Below, piece after piece: positions 1-8,287 of a stretch of 12,685 nt of DNA (positions are counted from its first letter, which is position 1; each line of letters starts with the position of its first letter). A program made the translations under genes and the position numbers. Source of the DNA: an uncultured Lachnospiraceae bacterium. Its GTDB lineage: Bacteria > Bacillota > Clostridia > Lachnospirales > Lachnospiraceae. The DNA is taken from positions 1-12,685 of the forward strand of contig CADBUD010000268.1 of the NCBI GenBank assembly GCA_902797785.1, written 5' to 3'. The notes beneath the pieces are model-generated. The model had not been told where the DNA came from and made no database searches. It worked only from the letters and a program-made list of their open reading frames with translations.

Positions 1-14
1 ATCCGGGGCATCAG

Positions 15-87
15 TGCGCCAAATACGACCGAAGGGAGTATTTGTGTGCATTTTGTTGCTATGAACAGCGGAGCTGTGAATAGTAAC
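15..87 (+). repeat. Palindromic intergenic repeat, copy 1 (short form)
   Basis: This stretch shares two exact blocks, in the same order and orientation, with 12485-12591: TGCGCCAAA (15-23) and ATTTGTGTGC (40-49). Between the blocks lies an imperfect hairpin with a GAA loop, as in the other copy. It is followed by a strong hairpin: GTTGCTATGAACAGC (55-69) pairs with GCTGTGAATAGTAAC (73-87) around a GGA loop, with one G-U wobble and a two-base internal mismatch. The first arm matches GTTACTATTCACAG at 12578-12591 with three differences. I read this as a dispersed, structured, non-coding repeat family. The family name is not known to me. Confidence 0.6.
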
Positions 88-141
88 CACGAATAAAACG
101 GTAAGCCATTTCGATCGGCTGGATAACATAAAATAATCACA

Positions 142-169
142 TTTTTCTGCTAGTTTTTTAACAGAAAAA
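142..169. other. AT-rich inverted repeat upstream of the first gene
   Basis: TTTTTCTG (142-149) is the reverse complement of CAGAAAAA (162-169), giving an 8-bp stem with a 12-nt loop just before the ribosome binding site of the gene at 191. No U-tract follows on either strand, so it is not a clear terminator. It could be an operator or a leader hairpin, or simply AT-rich chance. I found no convincing -35/-10 pair in 88-190. Confidence 0.25.
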
Positions 170-190
170 ATAATAAAGGGACGGTGAAAC

Positions 191-2095
191 ATGAAAAAAT
201 TCTACCAATGGAAACGGTGGGGAATCTATATTTTCCTGCTTTTTATTCTGTTATTGCCACAGAAGGCGATGGCGGCAGGAAAGACCTACCGGATCGTTTA
301 CAAAATCAATGTCGGAGTAAATCATGAGAAAAATCCCGCGGTCTATACTTCAGATCAGTCAATCAAGCTGTATTCTCCAACTAGGACAGGATACAAGTTT
401 GGCGGTTGGTATCTGGATAAAAAATACACGCAGAGAATCAAAAAAATAAAGAAGGGAACGAAGGGAAAGCTTAAGCTCTATGCAAAATGGAATGTCCGGA
501 GCTATAAGATTGTTTACAAGTTGAATAAGGGAACGAACAATGAGAATAATCCGCTCACGTATCAATATAATAAAGCAGCAAAGCTTTACCAGCCGGTGAG
601 GGAGAATTATTCCTTTCAGGGATGGTATACAGATAAAGCATTAACGACAAAGATAAAGAAAATACCGAAACACAGCGTGGGGAAGATTCATCTTTATGCA
701 AAATGGGGACCTCCAGTCTATCAGATTACCTATACATTGAACGGAGGTTCAAATCACGAGGCAAATCCGGATACCTATTCCTATGAGACGGAGGTAGTGC
801 TTCAGAATCCGGTCAGAGATTTCTTCTCTTTTCAGGGATGGTATACCGAAAGCACCTTTGAAAACAGAGTCGATCGGATCCCGGCTGGAAGCATGGGAGA
901 TATCACCTTGTATGCAAAATGGTATCTGGCTGCCTTGAATGAAAATGGAATGGGAACCAGTGATATGATCTGGAGCTGGTGGTATTATCCGCAGGTCGTA
1001 TCTTATGGAGAGGACACAAAGGCATCTTTTCAAAAGCTGTTTTGGGGATATAATACCAGCCAGGGCTATAGTGGGGTGGCAGAGTATGACAGGTCAACGG
1101 GAGAGGTAAAGAAAACAGCTTTGAAAAAGGCGACGGTGACCGATGATCATAATGGCCTGGCCCTTGCAATACGAGGGGATGGAAGGATTCTTTGTGCTTA
1201 TGCTGGAGGTCATAATAAGGACAATGAGATTCATATCCGAATCTCCAACGAGCCATACAGCATCGAGCGGTTTGACACAGAAATCGTTAAGGAATCCTCC
1301 GGGAGTACCTGCTATAGTCAGATTCTTCAATATCAAAATAAATTTTTTGTTTTTTATCGAGTCAATAATAAGAACTGGGCCTATATTTCCTCAGAGGATG
1401 GACTGACCTGGAGCGATGAGACAATTCTCATCACAGCCTCGATTCAGTATTATTGTAAATTTGTACCGACGACTCAGGATGGCCTGCTCCGCGTCTGTAT
1501 GTATTCTAATCCGGATACGACGGATACGAATATCCGGATGGGGTTTTTCGATATGGAACGGGGAATGCTTTTGAATTCTGATGGGATAACCGAACTGGGG
1601 ACGAAAAAGGTTTCTCAGAAAAAATTCGATATTGTGATCGGGGCACCGGAGAATCAGACACAGAGAATGTTCGATGTGGCAGTGACAGAGCCGGAACATC
1701 CGGAAATATTATTTGCGGTCTTTGAACTGAATCAGGAGAGCCTGGACAGTCTGTATTATTTATATGATGCAGGAGTGGTCAATGAAATCTGTCATGGAGG
1801 AAACCCGCTTTGGAATCCGAAGTATCAGCTGGGAGCCTCCTTCTTGGGAAGAGAGAGGATCGTACTGGCCAGAAATGAGAATGGATTTGATGAAATTGAA
1901 ATCTTTCGTTATGACTCGGAAAAAGTATTTTTGGATCAGTTCATATATAGTGAAGTTGTTGGAGAAAGCTTTATCCGTAATGCACGTCCAATCGTCGATA
2001 TCCATGGAAAAGCATTTCTTTGGCATAGGGGATGGTATAATCAAAATTCATATAAAAAATATTTAACGGATGCGGAATTGTACTTTTTGGAATAA
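191..2095 (+). CDS. Secreted protein with three InlB-type B repeats and a BNR-like propeller
   Basis: This is a 634-residue exported protein. Residues 1-29 form a signal peptide: basic MKKFYQWKRW, a hydrophobic core, and a likely cut after AMA. Three tandem units of about 68 residues follow (33-100, 105-172, 177-244), each ending in LYAKW and carrying GWY in the middle. This is the pattern of Listeria-Bacteroides/InlB B repeats (Flg_new family), which are beta-grasp-like extracellular modules. The remaining 390 residues look like a beta-propeller. DDHNGLALAIRGDGRI near 318-333 resembles BNR_4 proteins, and SEDGLTW (401-407) resembles an Asp-box. Propellers of this kind occur in sialidases and polysaccharide lyases, but I see no catalytic set that would fix an enzyme activity. 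There is no LPXTG motif or other wall anchor. The start is supported by a GGGACGGTG sequence 5 nt upstream. Glycan binding or cleavage at the cell surface is inferred. Confidence 0.8.
   Translation: MKKFYQWKRWGIYIFLLFILLLPQKAMAAGKTYRIVYKINVGVNHEKNPAVYTSDQSIKLYSPTRTGYKFGGWYLDKKYTQRIKKIKKGTKGKLKLYAKWNVRSYKIVYKLNKGTNNENNPLTYQYNKAAKLYQPVRENYSFQGWYTDKALTTKIKKIPKHSVGKIHLYAKWGPPVYQITYTLNGGSNHEANPDTYSYETEVVLQNPVRDFFSFQGWYTESTFENRVDRIPAGSMGDITLYAKWYLAALNENGMGTSDMIWSWWYYPQVVSYGEDTKASFQKLFWGYNTSQGYSGVAEYDRSTGEVKKTALKKATVTDDHNGLALAIRGDGRILCAYAGGHNKDNEIHIRISNEPYSIERFDTEIVKESSGSTCYSQILQYQNKFFVFYRVNNKNWAYISSEDGLTWSDETILITASIQYYCKFVPTTQDGLLRVCMYSNPDTTDTNIRMGFFDMERGMLLNSDGITELGTKKVSQKKFDIVIGAPENQTQRMFDVAVTEPEHPEILFAVFELNQESLDSLYYLYDAGVVNEICHGGNPLWNPKYQLGASFLGRERIVLARNENGFDEIEIFRYDSEKVFLDQFIYSEVVGESFIRNARPIVDIHGKAFLWHRGWYNQNSYKKYLTDAELYFLE
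287..922 (+). repeat. Coding region of three tandem InlB-type repeat units
   Basis: Three units with a period of 72 codons sit inside the gene at 191. Each has the order Y-x-I-x-Y, N-x-G-x-N, E-x-N-P, P-x-R, F-x-GWY, and a terminal LYAKW. The units are clearly homologous at the protein level but diverged in DNA, so this is an old duplication rather than a recently expanded array. Units 2 and 3 share SFQGWYT, while unit 1 has KFGGWYL, so units 2 and 3 may be the more closely related pair. Confidence 0.75.
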
Positions 2096-2109
2096 TGCAT
2101 CAGCTTTGG

Positions 2110-2142
2110 CAGCGAGTAGGGGGAGAATCCCCCTACTCGCTG
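2110..2142. terminator. Hairpin terminator between convergent genes
   Basis: CAGCGAGTAGGGGGA (2110-2124) is perfectly complementary to TCCCCCTACTCGCTG (2128-2142), a 15-bp stem closed by a GAA loop. It lies 15 nt after the stop of the upstream gene and 4 nt before the stop of the convergent one, where a shared bidirectional terminator is expected. There is no proper U-tract on either side, only the weak CAATTTTC on the plus strand. It may therefore also act mainly as a 3'-end stabiliser. Confidence 0.7.
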
Positions 2143-2145
2143 GCC

Positions 2146-3975
2146 TCAATTTTCAACACTTTCTTTTGCGGGAATTATTCCGATTTCGTTGGCCTTAAGT
2201 TCTTCATTCCATAGAGGATTCGCGAAACGGATTGGATAACGGTCTTCTCCATTGTCGATTTTTAAGTAGACCGTATAGGTAGTTGAAGAATCCAGTTCCT
2301 CTTTGGAAAAACAGATTTTTTTCTGAAGACTTAGTTCTCCCTCCCAAAGTCCCATTTCTTTTTTTATGATAGTTCTGTCTTTTTCTTCCTCTGTTTGCGG
2401 AACAAATAAAAAGGTAAGGAGTTTTCGTTTGTTCAAATTTCCGAATCCAACATTTTTTAAGCGAAGCGAAACAGACAGCTCCTGAAATGGATTCTCATAA
2501 GAAAAAGTAGAATCCTCCAGGACGAAACGGTATCCCAAATGATTTTCGATATAGGTAAAACCGGTATCTCCATAGTAGAGGCAATCTGTTCCGATTTCTT
2601 CTGTGTAGTATGTTTCCATCCATTTTTGTTGTGTGATCTGATAATTCCATTCATAATTCAGATAGTTCAGGTGAATCTGGAACATTTCAGGAATGCAGTT
2701 TTTCAAATCGTGCATACTGCTTTCTGGAATTGTGACCTCTCCACCATAAGGCAGATGGGAATTTTGAAGAGAGAACCAGGAAAATTCGCGGGCTCGTTCG
2801 GCAAAGGTACCAAGATCTGTACCGCTTCCAAACATCCCATCATTAAAAAGACCAAGGCGGCAGGCCGGACTGTTGTCCGGAATCCTCGTTGTTTCCAGAT
2901 CATTTCTGGTAATGCCAAGATATTGATAGATCCGGCTCGGAGTTCTGACCAGGATCGGGGTTTCATCCACATGGGTCAGCCAGGCATCCAGGATGGCATT
3001 ATTTACCTTAGGGTCATTGGCAATGGTGCTCGCATACATCTCCGCATTTGGACCAATAAGACCGGCTTCAATGGCGGTGATCACGTCAGGATACTGATCC
3101 AGAACATGGCTGAGCTGTTCAATATGTCTTAAGATCATGGGAAGCGCAGGCTCCATGTCAGCTTTTCCAAGATTGTTATCATAGAAGAAACGGATGACGA
3201 CATTTTTTCCTCGTTCCCGTATGTAGGAGAGAAGATCATCCAGCCCCTGAAGCACAGGTTCTGTTATTTCATAATCATCTTCTTGGTTCATGGCAGCAGA
3301 AAAGGCACCAATGCCGATTCTTAGATGGTACAGCTGCCAGTTGTCGTTAATGACATTTTTACGATCCGGAAATTCCTCCAGGGAGGTCGTGACCGAGAGG
3401 GTACGATAAAAGCCCTGATCCGGGTTTAACAGGCGTTCTTTGATTTCAGAATAGTCCAGTGCCTGGTGGTATGATGGAATGGCAGGGGCAGAATCCGGAA
3501 TCGAAGGCTTTATGATATCCTGAGTGCTCTGACCGGAGGTTGGACTGGTTTTCTGAGTGGAATGACTCTTTGAGGCCTTGGATGTTTTTACGGTTACTAC
3601 CTTGCTGTATTTTGAATAGACGATTTGTTTCTTCTTTTTTTTGTAGGCTCGAATCTTATAATAATAGGTGGTATTTGAAGACAGCTTTTTGTTGGTATAA
3701 CAGGTCTTTGATGAGGAGAGCTGTTTGATTCGCTGATAGCCGTTCTTCTTTTTTTTGCTCCGGTAGATCTGATAGCCGCTGGCCTGTTTCATTTTGCTCC
3801 ATGTTAACGTGATAGTATTCTTGGTTTTGGAGGCAGCCTTCCATCCCAAGATGCTTGCTTTTTTGGAAAAGCTGCTGCTTTTTGCTAAAGAAAATCTCCC
3901 GGCTGTAAACTGGGATGAAAAAATCAAAAAAAGGCAAAGAAGGACAAGGCTTAGGAAACAATATTTTCGACTCAT
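2146..3975 (-). CDS. Secreted FN3 plus DUF4874/DUF4832-like protein
   Basis: This is a 609-residue exported protein. I start it at 3975 because an AAGGAGG site lies 8 nt upstream. The frame is open to 4065, but that start would fall in the -35 box of the promoter at 4037-4065. Residues 1-31 are a signal peptide. Residues 43-130 form a lysine-rich fibronectin type III domain (LGWKA near 43, TLTWSK near 57, SGYQIYRS at 66-73, YYYKIRAY at 104-111). A Ser/Thr/Pro linker spans 132-168. From about 176 the chain matches the DUF4874 then DUF4832 arrangement: LLNPDQGFYR (182-191), AIEAGLIG (301-308), LFNDGMFG (376-383), YGGEV (410-414), HLNYLN (435-440), and a GYRFV strand (481-485) opening a C-terminal beta domain. 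In these families the core is thought to be a glycoside-hydrolase-like barrel. E303, E312 and E413 are candidate acidic residues, but activity is unproven. No anchor motif is visible. It probably acts on or binds polysaccharide outside the cell. Confidence 0.85.
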   Translation of the reverse strand: MSRKYCFLSLVLLCLFLIFSSQFTAGRFSLAKSSSFSKKASILGWKAASKTKNTITLTWSKMKQASGYQIYRSKKKKNGYQRIKQLSSSKTCYTNKKLSSNTTYYYKIRAYKKKKKQIVYSKYSKVVTVKTSKASKSHSTQKTSPTSGQSTQDIIKPSIPDSAPAIPSYHQALDYSEIKERLLNPDQGFYRTLSVTTSLEEFPDRKNVINDNWQLYHLRIGIGAFSAAMNQEDDYEITEPVLQGLDDLLSYIRERGKNVVIRFFYDNNLGKADMEPALPMILRHIEQLSHVLDQYPDVITAIEAGLIGPNAEMYASTIANDPKVNNAILDAWLTHVDETPILVRTPSRIYQYLGITRNDLETTRIPDNSPACRLGLFNDGMFGSGTDLGTFAERAREFSWFSLQNSHLPYGGEVTIPESSMHDLKNCIPEMFQIHLNYLNYEWNYQITQQKWMETYYTEEIGTDCLYYGDTGFTYIENHLGYRFVLEDSTFSYENPFQELSVSLRLKNVGFGNLNKRKLLTFLFVPQTEEEKDRTIIKKEMGLWEGELSLQKKICFSKEELDSSTTYTVYLKIDNGEDRYPIRFANPLWNEELKANEIGIIPAKESVEN

Positions 3976-4036
3976 AGTGGAATCCTCCTTATATATTGGG
4001 TTAAATAGGCGTTTTTTTGGTAAAATGTTACAACTA

Positions 4037-4065
4037 ACTATACTATGAAAACAAGAAAAATTCAA
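4037..4065 (-). promoter_or_regulatory. Sigma-A-type promoter of the FN3/DUF4832 gene
   Basis: Reading the minus strand, TTGAAT (4060-4065) is followed after exactly 17 nt by TATAGT (4037-4042). Both are close to the TTGACA/TATAAT consensus. Transcription would start near 4030, giving a leader of about 55 nt before the ATG at 3975. Confidence 0.65.
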
Positions 4066-4086
4066 GTCGAAATATTAAGAAAAAGC

Positions 4087-4115
4087 TACACAATATAAGA
4101 AAAATGTGATATAAT
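4087..4115 (+). promoter_or_regulatory. Extended -10 promoter for the HD-GYP/opp unit
   Basis: A perfect extended -10 element, TGATATAAT, occupies 4107-4115. TACACA at 4087-4092 is a 4-of-6 match to the -35 box at 17-nt spacing. Transcription would start near 4122, leaving a leader of about 170 nt before the ATG at 4292. This promoter is divergent from the one at 4037-4065, with about 20 nt between their -35 boxes, so one regulator could reach both. Confidence 0.6.
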
Positions 4116-4198
4116 AACTATAGATGCCCGCTTGCGAGGACATTTTATGAATGGCGATATATGAACGGAATTTGTAAAATCGTATATTTTAAAGTGCC

Positions 4199-4223
4199 TT
4201 ATCCCGTCGGACAGACGGGATAA
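4199..4223 (+). other. 10-bp hairpin in the HD-GYP leader
   Basis: TTATCCCGTC (4199-4208) pairs perfectly with GACGGGATAA (4214-4223) around a GGACA loop. It is followed by an A-run rather than a U-run, so it is not an intrinsic terminator on the plus strand. On the minus strand the T-run would precede the stem, which also does not fit. It lies in the 170-nt leader between promoter and start codon and may affect RNA stability or translation. The leader does not match the c-di-GMP-I or -II riboswitch cores that I know. Confidence 0.5.
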
Positions 4224-4291
4224 AAAAATGCGAAAGTGATGAATGGTTCCTAAAATTTGATGTAAAATGCAAAAGGGGCAGGAGGAACGAT

Positions 4292-6190
4292 ATGAAGCGG
4301 CATACATTTGAAGGCTATGTCAGCCGTATGGAGGAAATACGAAGACTTTCGTCGCCCAATCTGGGAGAACTGAACAGCGCAGATGAGTACAGTGAGCGTC
4401 TGCGTCACAATTTTGAAAGGATCGGAGTGTTGGCAGGAGAAAATCGAAAAATGCTCGATCAGGATTTGTTTCCACTTCTGGACTCAGAAAAAGAACTGAC
4501 AGAGGAACAGATTGAGAGCATGACCTCCCTTGGAGAAGCTTTGATGGACGCTTCGGATCTGGAGATGCTGGATTTGCCGATTATGTCGCTCATCTCCAAT
4601 CGGTTGATGGAAGATGCCCAAAAAAAGGACGAGCTTTCCCACTTGCTGCGGCAGCTGGATATAGAGATTGCGACCTGCTATTCCATGATGAACATGACAG
4701 AACGAATCGTCACCTGTCCCAAAGTCAGTGAGGGGTTTCGGGAAAAGGGCATGGCTATCGGGAAATTTTTTTTGTCCTTTTTAGATAAAGACAAATTTCA
4801 AAAGCTGGATGAAAAGAGCAGGGAGCTGGTTCTTACGAATTCGCGTTATGCCATCGTATTCTATGAGGGACTTAGATGTGACAGCGGGGCAAATCGGGAA
4901 AATCTCTTTCTGATCGATAAAATGCTTGAAATTTCGGAGGATCCCTTTTATTTAGAATCAGTGCCCGGGTTTGACTGGAATTACTTCATCTATCGCACCC
5001 TGCAGTATGCCGCGAGTGGGACGGACTACAATAACGAGAGAGAGTTCTCCGGGGAAGAATTAGCAAAGATCAGCGAGTACAGCGACCGGATGGAGCAGAT
5101 GATGGAAAGCGATCCGGCGTATTTTACTGAGTTGGACAGAGACCTTTATATTCACCATCTGGCAGTGAGAAACCGCTATCTGGTCGGAAAAATAGATCGA
5201 AAGACCTATCAGGAAAAGCTGCTGTCCCTTTACCGGAAGCGGAATAAAGATATCCGGGATGATCAGATGCTGTTTGAAAACATTTTGTTTCCCGTGGATT
5301 ACATCTGTATCTTAGATCCGGAAAATATGACAGCGGAGGAAAGGATGACTCTAAAAGGCATGTATCAGGATATCTGTGCATATATCCTTGGTGTACCCAA
5401 TGTCAGCGTGTTCTCGTACCTTTTGGAGTTTTTTGCCGCAATCATCCGGTATTTCATAGAGATTCCAAGTGGTCTTACTTTTGAACGAATGGTACTCCAA
5501 TGCCTTGCAGCCCTCCATCCACCAACGTATATCCATTCCATGATGGTAGGGCAGCTGACCGAGTGTATGTGTGGACATCTTTTGAAAATCCGTCCGGATC
5601 TCTTTTTAGGAATCTGCGGCTGTCAAAAGCTTGAGGAGGTAAACACCCGTAAAGCATCGATACTTGACTTTGCCTATCATGCGGCACTTTGCCATGATTT
5701 TGGCAAAATTCCAATCATTGACACCATTTTTGTCTATGGGAGAAAGCTGCTGGATTTTGAATTTAACATCATCCGACAGCATCCACAGATGGGCTATGAG
5801 ATGCTGATTTCCCATGAATTGACGCGGACTTATGCAGATGTAGCGAGAGGTCATCACCGATGGTACGATAATTCCAGAGGCTATCCGGAGGAATTTGACA
5901 CCTCAAAGAGCCCGGTCAAGACCATCATAGATCTTGTCATGTGTGCAGACTGCATGGATGCGGCGACAGATTCCGTGGGACGCAGCTACAATAAAGGGAA
6001 AACGCTGCAGCATTTTTTGGAGGAAGTGAACGAGGGCGTTGGTACCCGCTATGCCCCGTGGCTTTTAGAGCTGTTTGACAGTGAGCATGTCAGAAGGGAT
6101 GTGGAGTATTTACTGACTAGCGGAAGACAGCAAAATTACCGGGAGACCTACAACCTGTTAAAAAATGTTCAGGTGAAAGGGAAGAACTGA
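4292..6190 (+). CDS. HD-GYP-family phosphohydrolase (likely cyclic-dinucleotide phosphodiesterase)
   Basis: This is a 632-residue protein with no signal peptide and no obvious membrane span, so probably cytosolic. About 400 N-terminal residues are mostly helical, charged and unrecognised; they contain no evident PAS, GAF, CBS or receiver domain. The C-terminal part is an HD-GYP domain with the full set of metal ligands in order: H415, H468-D469 with K472 in HDFGKIP, H497 in QHP, H521-H522, and D553 in CADCMD. The GYP signature reads HHRWYDNSRGYP (521-532). This has one residue more than the usual HHxxxDGxGYP and replaces the DG glycine with N. Known HD-GYP enzymes hydrolyse c-di-GMP to pGpG or GMP, and some act on other cyclic dinucleotides. 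The substrate here is inferred. GGAGGA at 4281-4286 supports the start. It is followed after 37 bp by oppB with no terminator, suggesting one transcript with the peptide importer. Confidence 0.85.
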   Translation: MKRHTFEGYVSRMEEIRRLSSPNLGELNSADEYSERLRHNFERIGVLAGENRKMLDQDLFPLLDSEKELTEEQIESMTSLGEALMDASDLEMLDLPIMSLISNRLMEDAQKKDELSHLLRQLDIEIATCYSMMNMTERIVTCPKVSEGFREKGMAIGKFFLSFLDKDKFQKLDEKSRELVLTNSRYAIVFYEGLRCDSGANRENLFLIDKMLEISEDPFYLESVPGFDWNYFIYRTLQYAASGTDYNNEREFSGEELAKISEYSDRMEQMMESDPAYFTELDRDLYIHHLAVRNRYLVGKIDRKTYQEKLLSLYRKRNKDIRDDQMLFENILFPVDYICILDPENMTAEERMTLKGMYQDICAYILGVPNVSVFSYLLEFFAAIIRYFIEIPSGLTFERMVLQCLAALHPPTYIHSMMVGQLTECMCGHLLKIRPDLFLGICGCQKLEEVNTRKASILDFAYHAALCHDFGKIPIIDTIFVYGRKLLDFEFNIIRQHPQMGYEMLISHELTRTYADVARGHHRWYDNSRGYPEEFDTSKSPVKTIIDLVMCADCMDAATDSVGRSYNKGKTLQHFLEEVNEGVGTRYAPWLLELFDSEHVRRDVEYLLTSGRQQNYRETYNLLKNVQVKGKN

Positions 6191-6227
6191 CAGAGGGGGA
6201 TTATGATGAAGGAGACGAGAGGAAAAA

Positions 6228-7154
6228 ATGAATGCGAAAACAATTAAGTACATTGTAAAGCGGATTCTTTTGGCCATTTTTACCGTTTGGGTGGTCATTA
6301 CCGTGACATTTTTTATCATGCATGCGGTGCCGGGAGGACCGTTTACCAGTGAAAAGGCAGTTTCGCCGGCGGTACAAAAGGCGATGGAGGCCAAATATGG
6401 ATTGGACAAACCGTTGTTCGTACAGTATACGACGTATTTGACAGATGTTCTTCAGTTCAAATTTGGCCCGTCCTTAAAACAGCGTGGACGGATGGTCATT
6501 GATATCATAGCAGATGGGATGAAGACTTCGATCAAGCTGGGGCTGATTGCCGCATTTTTGGCACTGATCATTGGCGTGGTCCTTGGGGCGTTCGCAGCGC
6601 TTCGCAGGAACACAGTGCTGGATCGGGTGATCATGGTCATTACGACGGCCTTTGTGTCCATGCCATCCTTTATCATGGGATCCCTTTTATTGATTTTATT
6701 CGCCATCAAGACCCATGTATTTCCAGCGAATGGATCGACAGCGGCAGGACTGGTTCTTCCGGTCATTACACTGATGCTGTATCCGATGTCATATATTACG
6801 AGACTGACAAGATCCTCGATGCTGGATGTGTTGGGACAGGATTATATCCGGACGGCAAAAGCTAAGGGAGTATCAGGAGGGAGAATTATTTTTGGGCACG
6901 CCTTAAAAAATGCACTGATTCCGGTCATTACATACTTTGGTCCCATGCTGGCATACATCGTAACAGGTTCTTTGGTCGTTGAGCAGATTTTTGCGGTTCA
7001 GGGAATTGGAAGATCCTATGTATCGAGCATTACGAACCGGGATTACACAATGATCATGGGAACGACGATTGTTCTGGCGACCCTGATCGTAGTGATGAAT
7101 CTGGTCAGTGACATTTTATATAAGGTCGTAGACCCGAGAATTACCCTTGAATAA
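6228..7154 (+). CDS. oppB: Oligopeptide ABC transporter permease OppB
   Basis: This 308-residue inner-membrane subunit belongs to the OppB/DppB type. TM1 is near 10-31. A short extracytoplasmic region with the family pattern PGGPF (35-39) and YGLDKP (57-62) follows, then five further hydrophobic segments. The cytoplasmic EAA loop, which docks onto the ATPases, is at 205-232 (DYIRTAKAKGVSGGR and onward to KNALIP). The C-terminus VDPRI near 301 is typical. It pairs with the OppC subunit to make the peptide channel. The start at 6228 follows a purine-rich GAGAGGA stretch. An upstream ATG pair at 6203-6208 is out of frame. Length agrees with the usual 300-310 residues. Substrate could be oligopeptides, dipeptides or a related solute. 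Confidence 0.93.
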   Translation: MNAKTIKYIVKRILLAIFTVWVVITVTFFIMHAVPGGPFTSEKAVSPAVQKAMEAKYGLDKPLFVQYTTYLTDVLQFKFGPSLKQRGRMVIDIIADGMKTSIKLGLIAAFLALIIGVVLGAFAALRRNTVLDRVIMVITTAFVSMPSFIMGSLLLILFAIKTHVFPANGSTAAGLVLPVITLMLYPMSYITRLTRSSMLDVLGQDYIRTAKAKGVSGGRIIFGHALKNALIPVITYFGPMLAYIVTGSLVVEQIFAVQGIGRSYVSSITNRDYTMIMGTTIVLATLIVVMNLVSDILYKVVDPRITLE

Positions 7155-7182
7155 AAAAAGCAAAAGGAAATGGAGAATCCAG

Positions 7183-8247
7183 ATGGAAGCAACACAGGAA
7201 ACAGAAAAAACAGCGTTGTCCGCGGCAGATTTTGAGCCGGCCGGACAGGAAGAAAAAGCCTATATGGTAAAAATGCGTCCTCAGACCACAGCGTTCCAGG
7301 ACGGAATGAGACGCCTTCGCAAAAATAAAGTAGCGATGGTAAGCTTCATTATTATTGTATTGATAACGATTGCGGCACTGGTCATTCCGATATTTTGGCC
7401 ATACCAATATGAGTCGATGCTTGGGATGACACCGGGCAAACCGGTCGATCCGTCGTTTCAGAATCTTTCCCCGTTTTCATATTCTACGACAGAGCAGGCA
7501 AGGATCGCGGCAGGAGAAAAGGTATTTCCACATATCTTTGGGACGGACGCGAGCGGAAGGGATTATTTTATCCGTGTCGTCTACGGAACGAGGATTTCTC
7601 TTGCGGTAGGATTTTTTGCCAGTCTGATCGTCCTTGTGATCGGTCTTTTGGTCGGTTCGGTTTCCGGCTATGTCGGAGGAAAGGTGGACCTGATGATTAT
7701 GAGGATTGTTGACATCATCTATTCCCTTCCGGATATGTTGATGGTCATTTTGCTGGCAACGGTGCTAAAAACAGCAATTGGAGACAGCCTGGAGGGAACC
7801 GTCCTTGCCAGAATCGGTTCCAATATCATATCCCTATTTATTGTGTTCGCCCTGCTGTACTGGGTTTCGATGGCACGACTGGTCCGGGGACAGATTCTAT
7901 CCCTTCGGGAGCAGGAGTATGTCCTTGCGGCGAAGGCGGCCGGAGCACGGGGAGGATGGGTGATTCGCAGACATCTGATTCCGAACTGTGTTTCTGTTAT
8001 TGTCATCTCTACGGCGCTACAGATTCCAAATGCAATCTTTACGGAAAGCTATCTGTCGTTTTTGGGTCTGGGAGTCAATGCTCCGATGCCATCTTTGGGT
8101 TCCCTGGCATCCGATGCCTTAAACGGTATCAATTCTTACCCGTACCGTTTGGTCATTCCGGCCTTGGTCATTTCTTTGATCGTTCTCTCCTTAAATCTTT
8201 TTGGAGATGGACTGAGGGATGCGTTTGATCCGAAGCTGAACGGATAA
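7183..8247 (+). CDS. oppC: Oligopeptide ABC transporter permease OppC
   Basis: This is the second channel subunit, 354 residues from the ATG at 7183. I chose this start because GGAG lies 7 nt upstream. The frame opens at a TTG (7147) overlapping the end of oppB, but that codon has no good ribosome binding site. A polar N-terminal tail of about 40 residues precedes FQDGMRRLRKNKVAM (OppC_N) and TM1 near 52-72. The extracytoplasmic loop ends in the hallmark FGTDASGRDYFIR (119-131). The EAA loop is at 245-268 (EYVLAAKAAGARGG), and FDPKLNG closes the protein. It is about 50 residues longer than typical DppC, owing to the N-terminal tail and a longer first loop. It is translated 28 nt after oppB stops. 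Confidence 0.92.
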   Translation: MEATQETEKTALSAADFEPAGQEEKAYMVKMRPQTTAFQDGMRRLRKNKVAMVSFIIIVLITIAALVIPIFWPYQYESMLGMTPGKPVDPSFQNLSPFSYSTTEQARIAAGEKVFPHIFGTDASGRDYFIRVVYGTRISLAVGFFASLIVLVIGLLVGSVSGYVGGKVDLMIMRIVDIIYSLPDMLMVILLATVLKTAIGDSLEGTVLARIGSNIISLFIVFALLYWVSMARLVRGQILSLREQEYVLAAKAAGARGGWVIRRHLIPNCVSVIVISTALQIPNAIFTESYLSFLGLGVNAPMPSLGSLASDALNGINSYPYRLVIPALVISLIVLSLNLFGDGLRDAFDPKLNG

Positions 8248-8287
8248 TTGGTGAACAGTAACATAGAAGCAAAATGGAGGAAGAAAA